This document shows, in pieces, positions 9,101 to 17,531 of a stretch of 23,409 bases of DNA. This DNA is from Polyrhizophydium stewartii (Eukaryota; Chytridiomycota; Chytridiomycetes; Rhizophydiales). The first letter of the stretch is position 1; each line of letters starts with the position of its first letter. The notes under the pieces are model-generated. The model saw only the letters and a list, made by a program, of their open reading frames with translations. It made no database searches and was not told the DNA's origin. Location of the stretch: positions 1 to 23,409 of the forward strand of contig JADGIZ010000138.1 in the NCBI GenBank assembly GCA_027604665.1, given 5' to 3'. The position numbers and the translations under genes were made by a program.

Positions 9101-12100
9101 GTCGCCCGGCTGCCATGTCGACGGCGGCAAGCCCTGGATCTGGAAGCGGTCAAACTGCGGCATCTCCTTGATGCGCATGGCGGCGTCAACGCTGCCGAGC
9201 CGCAACTCGACTTGTCCCGGCACAAACTCGCCGCCCTTCATCTTGGCAAAGCCGCTAAACGACTGCAGCACAAGGTCCGCGATGCATGTTGTCCGCCGAC
9301 CATTGGGGATGGACGAGATAAGGCGCACGCTGATGGTCGAGAAGAAGATCGAGAGCACGTTCAGGAATGCAAACTCGGGCTGCGGCTTCTGCGAGGCACG
9401 GTGGCGGCTGTCGAGCGAGTCGAGCACGTGTCCAAACTCATCGGCCAGATCGGTTGGCTGCAGCACAAGCGCGCAGTTGTCAGCCGATGCGCATTTTCCC
9501 GAATGCCAGCAATGCCCGCGGGAAAGCCGAGATCTGCATACCTGCTCGCTGATAAACGACTGCAGCGCCTGGATCACGGCCTTGAGACTCAGGGGCGTCA
9601 AGACAATCGACGTGTTGCGCTGGAAGTGCAGGCGAAGGTGATTCTCGCCAGGATTGACCCGCTGCCTGGCGCCTTCCGGCTGCATGCCTTGGTTCGGCGT
9701 TGGCATCACCAACGGCGGCGTGTCCGGGTGCTTGACAAGCCGAATATGCCCCGAGTCGAGCCCTGTGGTGGCGCCGTGTGCCAGCGCGGCCGAGATGGCT
9801 CCTTCGACGTCGTAAATCGCAAGATGGTCGGCGTACGAGATGTCGGCCATGGACGGCGGTGCGCGACTCAGAAGGTCTGCTGGGTTGGGCTGCTCACCGT
9901 CGCTGCCTCCTTCGAACGACGGCTCGGACATGGCCGACTGGAAATACAGCGGCATGCGCAGGAAGAAAGACGGGGGCTTGCCTGGCGCGGCGAGCTGTTC
10001 TCGTGCAGCGAGCTTGAGCAGCTCATGAAGTCTGCCTCCCGTCACTTGGTCGCCTGCTTTGATGAAGTCGTACTGATCGCGTGCAGCCTCGGCGGCATTG
10101 TCATCCGCACGCTTATTGTCCACGAGCACGGCCGTTTCCAGGCGGAAGACTTCGGCGGCGTAGTCGTGGCGTCCGCGAGTCTGCTTGGATAGGTCGGGCA
10201 GCTGCAGCGACGAGATGACAAGCAGCGGGATGTTGAGCAGACGCGCCATGTCGCCCTTGATGAAGACGCAGTTGTCGGTGTGCGCAAAGACACCATGCGG
10301 CATCACGAGGCGCGTCAAGACGCCTTCGAGGCGCAGGCACAACTCGACGTGGCGGATCGTGAGCTCCAGAGACGACGCTGACCGCGCGTCGGTGCGAGAG
10401 TTGACAAAGTCTCGCACGGTCGGATGGACGTCGTTCATGTTGACCACAAACGACTGCGCCGCGCTGGCGAGCTTGGTTGCGAAGCGTGGCTCAAAATCAC
10501 CGACAATCTGGCCAATGGAGACATGCCAGGAGCCGAGCAACAGCGCGCTCGCAGGCGGTGGCGTGGTGAAGCGCTGTATGTGCAGCTGGAGGTCTGTGCA
10601 CGACCTGTGTCAGAGCAGCCGCGAAGCAGCGAGCACCGCAGACACAACCGACCTCGAATGGTGATGGACGTGTTCTGCCATGTGAGCGCGATTGGCGAAC
10701 ATGCGAGGTGAATGTCTGCCACAAGGATCAGATGACAATCACGATTTGCTGAGAGCGCGTGCGCTCAAGGAGAATCGGATCCCACCTTGGCCATCGACCT
10801 TGCTGTGCAAGTCGAGCTGCAGGTTGTTCGTCCGCCCGCTTATCGAGTCCGAGGCACCATAGAGAGAGCAAGGCAGGTTGGCCGACAGTCCACGCACAAA
10901 GAGCTGCAGGTGAAGCTCAAAGGGATTGCGGCCCTCCATGCTGGCCGGCTTGGGCAACTTCCCGAGCTGGTAGGCCTCGGGTGTGAGTATGCGCGACGCG
11001 TCGCCAAAGTAATTGCGCAGCAGAGACATGACAGTCGGCACCACATGGCCGTGGGCATTGAGGTTTCCATGCTCAAGCTGAGTCTGCGCGTCAGCCTCGC
11101 GCACGCATGTTTGCAGAGAAGCAAGCACGCAGTGTCTTGCCTCGAGCTGCAAGCTCAGTGTGTCTCGCGCGCCAGGTGCAACCTTGCAGTAAGTGTAGGT
11201 CGCGTCAATAATGACCGTGGGCGTCGTGATCATCCGGTTGAACGGGCTCTTGAGGAAGGTCTTGAGCTTGTTCTTGTCCGAGAACGAGCTTGACAAAACA
11301 AGGTCGAGCAGCTGTGCACGCCGTGTACATCAGCTTCGGGGCAGAGCTGCTCAGAAAAACGCATACCACTGGAGCCGCACCTGACCCGAAATGCCAACAG
11401 TGCGGAACTCGGGCTCGAAGCGCTCAAACGAAATGTTGACTCCCAGGTGACCACGCTGTGAGGTGAGGATCACATAGTCTGCGAGTGCCATGATGCTGTA
11501 TCAGCCCCGCGCGAGCAGCTGCGAGTGGCCGGCAGCAGCCTACCGTTTTCATGCGCGTCGTTGTGGTTGCGGATCACGTTCATGGGGTTGATGTTGAACC
11601 AGATTTTAAGGTTTTGAAAGTCAAAGTCGATGGTGTAAATCGACGGCGAGAAGTACGCCAGCCCCGGCGGCGGCTGCGAGTTCAAATCCTTGACGACGTC
11701 CATGACCAAGGTAATGTGCTCTCGCAGCAAATAGACGTCGCAGTCCGAGAGTGTCCACAGAAAACGCCAGTCGCGCAAGCCATTCCAGGTAAGAGGAGAA
11801 GCAAGGCTGATCACGAGCTGAGAGGCACAAGCCGACAGGGAGCAACCAGTCAGACGCGCGCGAGGCAATGGTGCCCACCCCGCTGCATGCTACGCACAGA
11901 GATCTTCTTGGCAAGGATAAACTCCTTGAAGTTGACGCTCGTCTTGACAACGGCGTTGACGAAATCAAAACCGAACCTGGTCTCAAACCCGCCGTTGGTC
12001 GGCAGGAGCGGGATGCTCATGGACAGCGAGGACCCCGGGTTGAAGGTGATTTCGATCCAGCCATAAGGTCGCGTTTCGCCGGCCTTTCCGCCCCGCAGAG

Positions 12101-14154
12101 CTGCTTCGCTCGCCTCGGATTCGAGAAACTCCTTGTCCTGCACAAAATGTCAGGCAGTGCCAAAACAGCGCAAGGAGCCGCGTGCGAAAGCGGACCTTGG
12201 ACGGCTCGCGAGTCGGGATGCGCAGCACAGATGCTCCCGCGAAAAAGACCATGACTTCAAACGAGGTTGCAGTCTGCGGCGGCACTCCTGTGGGAGTCGG
12301 GCGGTCGCGATATGCCGGCGGCGAAAAGAAGGTTTGCAGAATGTTGCTGAAAAATGCGATGCAGATCAGTGATAATGCTTGCGACGCGATTCAGAGGGCA
12401 CCGCCATAGCAGAGGGGAGCTCACCGCTGCCGTTGCGTCCATGGCCCATAGTTGATCTTGCTGTCGGTCAGCTCAAAGTTGCAGCTCCGGGACACGGTAA
12501 CACCGTCTGTGCATCAGGCAGAGCCGCCCATCAGCGACCCAGGTTGAAAAGAGCGATGGGCTCAACCGGTCAGTCAAGCACGCACTGGTTTGCGCGGACG
12601 AGTACACAATGTCTAGCTGCTTGCACTCAATGACCTGCGCAACTTGCGCGTACTCGAATTTGGACGGCGCATTCGAGTCGACGGCATCGCGGAAGCGCTG
12701 GAGGCCCTGCCAGGGATACAGGCCGGCGAGAGGAATGCTTGTGTCGAGCTCGGGGGTTGGGAATAGGAGCGACGAGAGCCAGTGGGTCCAGCGCGTCGAC
12801 TCGCTGGAGGCGGGAGCTCCGACGTCAGCTCTACAAGGTGCGTTTGTGTGTGTGTGTGTGTGTGTCACATGGAGCGCCAGACGCACGCTCTGACTCGCAG
12901 ACGCGCGGCGTAGTTCAGCGTGGGCTCCTTGTAATCAACGTTGAGTCTGATAGTTGTCTTGGCATTCGTCAGGCGCAAGCGCACGATGTCCTTGAGGCTG
13001 GTAATACTTGGCTGCAGATTTGTCGACTGCTGAAAGTGAGATGGGCGGCCGCGGGAGTTTGAAGCGATGTGGGCTGGGCGGCACGCACCTCCTCGTTAGT
13101 GTACGTGCCTACGAGGTCCTTGTATGTAATGGTCATGATGCTGGGAAGGTCTGGGTTGCCGACAATGATGGCGCCAGTTGTTCCCACAATCTCGAACGGC
13201 CAGCGGAACAGCGGCTTGTTGGACGGCTCGCTGAGCACGCGCACCTGCTCGGCCGCTGCGGATGAGCCGCCCTTGCGCGGCACATCGTCAGCCTGCTTCT
13301 TTGGTGTATGGCCATAAGCTGTCAGCCAACGATAACGCCGAGCTTTGCCGTGGATGCCGCACGCACATCGAGGCTGCCGTGAAGGATCTTTTCGAGCAGG
13401 GTGTATGCCGATGTGCGGTTGAACACAAAGCACTCGACTCCATCGACGTGGACCTTGAGATGCGAGTCCGGGTCCGAGAACAAGGGGTCTGCATGTGCCC
13501 AGAGAGCATCAGCGGGTGCGGGGGTCGACGGCGGCATGGGATGCGGGGGGGGGGATCGATGTCGCACCACTGTCACTGCGCTCGATGTTGCGATGGCGCT
13601 GGGGGCGATATGCCCGCCAGTACTTGAACGTCAGGTGCCCGCGGATGACGGTGATGCTGAAGTTCTCCGAGTACACCCGCAGCGCCTTGAAGAATAGCTT
13701 GCCGCTCAGCGGGGCGAAGCTGACGGCGCCTGCGCGGGCGTGGGGACGGGGGTCAGCTCAGCCGGGGGCGGGCTCATCGGCCGCCTGGCGGTTGCGGCGG
13801 CCGGCAGAGGCATGCGGCGGCGCACCGAGGTCGACCCATATCCCGAAGCGGCGCCATGTGTACAGGCACAGGACCCATGCGAGCAGCTTGGTGGCCGTCC
13901 GGGACAGGTAGAACAGGAAGAACAGGGCCACCAGCACAATGAGCAGCGAGTAGACGACGAAGGTCCAAAGGCGGACTGCGGTGCGGCGCGGTACGGCGCA
14001 TGTCGGCGGCGTGCGGTCAGCGCCGTGTGCCGGCACGGGCCTGCGGGGCAGGCGAGGGCCATGCGCCGCAGCGGCCGCCTCTGCGGCACGCACTGATGGG
14101 GCTCGACGAGTCGAAGTCGCCGAACGGCAGCAGGCTGTAGAACGGCGTCGACAT
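3189..14154 (-). CDS. CSF1: Csf1/BLTP1-type bridge-like lipid-transfer protein
   Basis: BLTP1 proteins (yeast Csf1, fly Tweek) form a long hydrophobic groove anchored in the ER that moves phospholipid to other membranes and supports GPI-anchor and membrane-lipid homeostasis. I assemble 17 exons: 14154-14094, 13975-13826, 13729-13568, 13488-13367, 13292-13089, 13029-12887, 12830-12586, 12506-12425, 12346-12196, 12137-11898, 11817-11544, 11478-11381, 11311-10786, 10715-10653, 10593-9542, 9457-5303 and 5231-3189. The product has 3256 residues against about 2950 in yeast. Residues 24-44 form the N-terminal ER anchor ([20 protein letters not shown]), followed by [50 protein letters not shown] and [12 protein letters not shown], all typical Csf1 landmarks. 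The C-terminus keeps [17 protein letters not shown]. All exon phases agree. The boundary at 11380 (CAG|GTGCGG) is the least sure. Confidence 0.93.
5232..5302 (-). other. CSF1 intron 16 with a C11 run on the sense strand
   Basis: The donor is AAAAG|GTACGC and the acceptor GGCCAACAG, 71 nt apart. GGCTGATTATTC supplies a branch-like CTGAT, and eleven consecutive C residues (plus-strand G at 5241-5251) take the place of a normal mixed pyrimidine tract. Splicing joins LEK to AGMLFSF in phase 0. Without it the frame ends at a TGA 16 nt into the last open stretch. Confidence 0.85.
9458..9541 (-). other. CSF1 intron 15, stop-free and a multiple of three
   Basis: An 84-nt segment with donor GTATGC, branch GGCTGACAA and acceptor GTGCTGCAG lies inside an otherwise unbroken frame. 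If retained it would add 28 residues rich in Cys, His and Arg, unlike the flanking beta-rich Csf1 sequence. Spliced, SFISEQ joins PTDLADEF. The splice signals are as good as those of the other introns. Confidence 0.75.
12845..12865. repeat. (TG)n microsatellite inside a CSF1 intron
   Basis: About ten and a half TG units lie within the 56-nt CSF1 intron 12831-12886. On the sense strand this is a CA run between the donor GTGCGT and the acceptor CCTTGTAG. It fills more than a third of the intron. Confidence 0.9.
13489..13567 (-). other. CSF1 intron 3 with a C10 run on the sense strand
   Basis: The donor is GTGCGA, the branch CCGCTGATG and the acceptor ACATGCAG, 79 nt apart. Ten C residues (plus-strand G at 13545-13554) lie shortly after the donor. 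Splicing joins IERSDS to PLFSDPDS through a G|AC codon in the correct phase. Confidence 0.85.
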
Positions 14155-14199
14155 GGCCCGGCTGGCAAAGTCGGTAATCTTTCCCAGACGCCGGCATCC
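14155..14199. promoter_or_regulatory. 45-bp divergent promoter between CSF1 and CFT2
   Basis: Only 45 bp separate the CSF1 start codon (minus, 14154) from the CFT2 start codon (plus, 14200). Both starts are supported by conserved N-terminal sequence. No TATA box is visible. Core promoter elements for one or both genes must lie inside the neighbour's transcribed region, or the 5' UTRs must be extremely short. Confidence 0.7.
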
Positions 14200-17056
14200 A
14201 TGTCGTCGTTCGTCAAGTTCACGCCGCTGTCCGGCGCGCTCGACGAGGGCCCGCTGTGCTACCTGCTCGAGATAGACGACGCAAAGCTGCTGCTGGACTG
14301 CGGGTGGAGCGAGCAGCTCGACACGGCGGCGCTGGCGCACATCGCCAGGTGGGCCGCCAGCGCGGCCGGACACGCCTCGAGACCCGCGCTGACATCTGGC
14401 CCCACGCCCAACGCAGGGCCGCGAGGCAGGTCGATGCGGTGCTGCTCTCGCACGCAGACATGGACCACCTCGGCGCATACCCCTATGCCGTGCGGCACCT
14501 CGGCCTGACGTGCCCCGCGTACGCGACCACGCCCGTCCACGACATGGGCCAGGCGCTGCTGCACGATCTTGTCGACGCACGCACAAACCAAGAGCCGTTT
14601 GAGCTCTTTGACGGCGACGACGTCGATGCGGCCTTCCGCAAGATCACAATCCTGCGCTACTCGCAGCCATACGGTCTCACTGGTGCGCGGGCTCGCTGCC
14701 CTCTGGCCGTCCTGCTCCCTGAGCGGGCTGCTGACCCAGGTGACCAGGAAAATGCCACAGTATCACCATCACGGCATACAGCGCCGGCCACACCATTGGC
14801 GGGACGATCTGGAAGATCAAGAAGGACTCTGAGGACATTGTGTATGCAGTCGACTACAACAACCGCAAGGAGCGGTGCGTCAGCTGTGGCGGCGAGCGGC
14901 GAGCGCGCTGGCCGCTGACACTCGATTTGCTGGCATCTGTGCGCATTTCAGGCATCTCAACAGCACCGTGCTGCTGAGCACCGAGACTCTCCTGCGTCCG
15001 TCGCTTCTCATCACCGACGTTCTCAACGCAATGGTGCAAGACCCGGCGCCGCGCAAGCAGCGCGACGCAGCGCTCATTGGTAACGTGGCACGGGCATCTG
15101 AATCCGCAATGTGCTGGGGCGTGTGCTGACTGCCATCGCGCAGAGTCCATCACAAGCACACTTGGCCGCCAAGGCAACGCGCTTATCCCGTGCGACAGCA
15201 GCACGCGCGTGCTGGAGCTCATGTACATGCTCGATCAGCACTGGAACTTCAAGCGGCTCAGCCATCCGCTGGTGTTTCTGACGAACCAAAGCCAGAACAC
15301 AATCAACCTCGCGCGCAGTATGCTCGAGTGGATGGGCGACAACATATCGCAGTCGTTTGCGTCGCGCGAAATGCCGTTCGAGTTTCGCTGTGTGCGTGTG
15401 ATAAGCTCGCTGCGGGAGCTTCAAGCGCTCGCCGGACCCATGGTCGTGCTGTCGTCGTTCCCTGGCCTGACGACGGGATTCGCGCGCGAGCTGCTGTATG
15501 CGTGGGCCGCGGACCCACGCAACATGATCATCCTGCCGGACCGCGCGCAGCCGGGGACCCTCACGCGCCAGCTGATGGCCGACTGGCTGACGTCGGCCAA
15601 GGCGGCGGGCATGAGCGTCGACCATGTCGTGCAGCTCAATCGCGACATACCTTGTGTGGTGAGCGGGCCGAGTGGCTTTGCTCGCTTGTACGCGCCGATG
15701 CACGTACTCTCGCGCTGACGCGGCTCGCCCCCGATGGCGTGTGTGCGCTGTAATCAGTTCAAGCGCCGTGTGCCGCTCGAAGGCGCCGAGCTCGAACAGC
15801 ACCTGGAGCAGAAGCGCAAGATGGAGCAGGAGCTCGAGACCCTGCAACACCAACGGCAGCTGCAGCGCGTGCTCGAGGCCGATAACGACAGCGACATGAG
15901 CGACGTCGAGGAGGAGGCGAATGCCCAGACGATGCAGTTTGACATTTACGTCAAGGACGTCAGCCGGTCCAGCGGTTTCTTCAAGCAGACCCAGGAGTTT
16001 CGCATGTTCCCCGTGCACGAAGTCCGCCCCAGGATCGATGACTATGGCGAGATTATTGACATTGACATGTTCCTGAAAATGGAGGCGCAGAACGTGCCCG
16101 ATGAGACAGCGGTGAGGCGACCAACGCACGAGCGAGTCGGGGGGGGGGCTCAGAGCCTCTGGCTGCGCGGCTAATTGACTAACACGGTCGCACGCCAGCC
16201 CGTTGCGCCAGCGCAGCCCGTCGAGGAAGTATTGAAGCCCGCGCCGGTTGTCAAGCAGGAAGTGCCGTCCAAATACACCGTCGAGGAGGGCGTGCTGAGC
16301 CTGCGCTGCCGGCTGCAGTACATTGACTTTGAGGGCCGCTCGGACGGCAAGTCGCTCAAGAACATTGTGGCCAAGCTCGCACCGCGAAAGCTCGTAAGTG
16401 TCTGTGCTGTGCACGCAGGCGTTCCTCGCCCGCGCATGTTTCGTTTGCATTTTGGTGACCGATGCGGCCGCGACAGATCTTGGTGCGCGGCGATCAGGCG
16501 TCGACACAACACTTTGCGGACTTTTGCCGCGACATCGAGGGCGGCGGCAGCGAGGTGTACTGCCCGGCGCCTGGCGAGTGCATCAACGTGTCCTCGGCGA
16601 CAAACCTGTACCAGGTCGTCTTGACGGACGCACTTGTCAACTCGCTGCAGACGTCCAAGGTGAGGCTGCGTCTGAAATCGCGAGCTTGAAAGCCCTGAAC
16701 GTGCTGACGCCGCGGCCCAGCTCGGCGACTACGAGCTCAGCTATGTGTCGGGAGTGATCCGCACGCACGAGACGGTCACGGGCGCCAAGCGGGCGATGCT
16801 CGACGTGCAGGATACAGAGCAGCAAAAGAGCCGGCTTCCCGTGGTTGTCGGCGACGTGCGGCTGTCGGAGCTGCGTCGCATCCTGCAGTCGCAAGGGTTC
16901 ACGACGCAGTTTGTTGGCGGCGGCGTGCTCGTCGTCAACGGCTCCGTGGTCGTGCGGCGGTCCATGGTGGATGGCTCGCTGGCGCTCGAGGGTCGCATGA
17001 GCCGCGACTTTGTGCGAGTGAGATCGGTCATGTACTCGGTGCAGGCCGTGCTGTGA
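14200..17056 (+). CDS. CFT2: Cft2/CPSF2 (CPSF100), cleavage and polyadenylation factor subunit
   Basis: CPSF2 is the non-catalytic metallo-beta-lactamase/beta-CASP partner of the endonuclease CPSF73 in pre-mRNA 3'-end processing in the nucleus. Exons: 14200-14348, 14417-14682, 14748-14874, 14952-15079, 15144-15658, 15758-16111, 16199-16393, 16477-16659 and 16721-17056, giving 750 residues (human 782). All phases agree. Landmarks: [12 protein letters not shown] at the start; LLLDCGW (Asp33); [15 protein letters not shown] (His62-His67); [19 protein letters not shown] (His153); VYAVDYNN (Asp174); [21 protein letters not shown] with an acidic linker; [27 protein letters not shown] (about 553-565); and the C-terminal [17 protein letters not shown]. 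Motif 2 reads H-x-D-x-D-H, closer to the active H-x-H-x-D-H than in human CPSF100, but still lacks one histidine. Confidence 0.95.
16112..16198 (+). other. CFT2 intron 6 with a G10 run
   Basis: The donor is GTGAGG, the branch is a near-perfect TTGACTAACAC and the acceptor is GCACGCCAG, 87 nt apart. Ten G residues at 16139-16148 lie between donor and branch point. Splicing joins NVPDETA to PVAPAQP in phase 0. Confidence 0.9.
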
Positions 17057-17531
17057 ATGGGACCTGCTTGTGGACATGCCCCAACGGCTTGCCCCGAGGG
17101 TGCGGTATAAATCGAGTGATCGGGAGCTGGGCGGTCTGGCATGTCCCGATGCCCGCAATAGCGTGAGGCGGGCGCTGGGATCTGCATCATGGCTCTCGCT
17201 GGTTGGTCGGCGATGCGCTGCGGGGGCGGAGCGCGGGGGCCGTGTTGTGGCCCTCACGCAGCGTACCCCCCACGCTGCGGGCACAATAACGTGGTTCATT
17301 GTGTTATCAACCGGCTTACTCCGGCCAGCGTCCGCTGGGGCGCGCGGCTGGCGCACCTGCGGGCACAATAACGTGCGACTGTCAGGGGCAAGCCTGCCGC
17401 ACGTTTGGCCGCGCGCCTTCTGCCTCGCGCCATGCGCCGTCATATAGCGCGGCGCGCTGGCTTGGTCGCGACACGTGTCCGATTCTCATCCCGACTTGCA
17501 AAAGCAGGTGTCGGAAACTTGCTCTTGAGAA
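17057..17531. promoter_or_regulatory. intergenic region upstream of the zf-4CXXC_R1 gene
   Basis: This 475-bp region lies between two plus-strand genes. It has no credible ORF and no tRNA-like structure. It holds a TATAAAT at 17106-17112, which is far upstream of the next ATG, and a CATATAG at about 17431 nearer to it. It also holds an 18-bp direct repeat. It presumably carries the CFT2 3' UTR and the promoter and 5' UTR of the gene at 17532. Confidence 0.5.
17276..17375 (+). repeat. 18-bp direct repeat pair upstream of the zf-4CXXC_R1 gene
   Basis: TGCGGGCACAATAACGTG is present at 17276-17293 and again, identically, at 17358-17375, 82 bp apart. Directly after copy 1, ATTGTG and GTTAT form imperfect inverted partners of its CACAATAAC core. 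The motif could be a duplicated transcription-factor site about 160-240 bp before the next start codon. Confidence 0.75.

Noticed and set aside
9092..10192. 366-residue plus-strand open frame
   Set aside because: Antisense to conserved CSF1 coding sequence.
5261..10540. 1759-residue minus-strand frame as a separate gene
   Set aside because: Its ends are intron sequences; splicing joins it in phase to conserved CSF1 exons on both sides.
15074..16507. 477-residue minus-strand open frame
   Set aside because: Antisense to CFT2 exons 5-7, which are strongly conserved on the plus strand.
17276..17375. possible CRISPR-like repeat
   Set aside because: Only two copies, a single spacer of 64 bp, and a eukaryotic context.
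17070..17447. 125-residue plus-strand open frame in the intergenic region
   Set aside because: No domain, no splice partner, and its composition follows local GC; it also overlaps the 18-bp direct repeats.
17057..17531. possible tRNA or other structured RNA gene
   Set aside because: GGTTCATTGTG near 17291 recalls a T-loop, but no acceptor stem, D-arm or anticodon arm can be folded around it.
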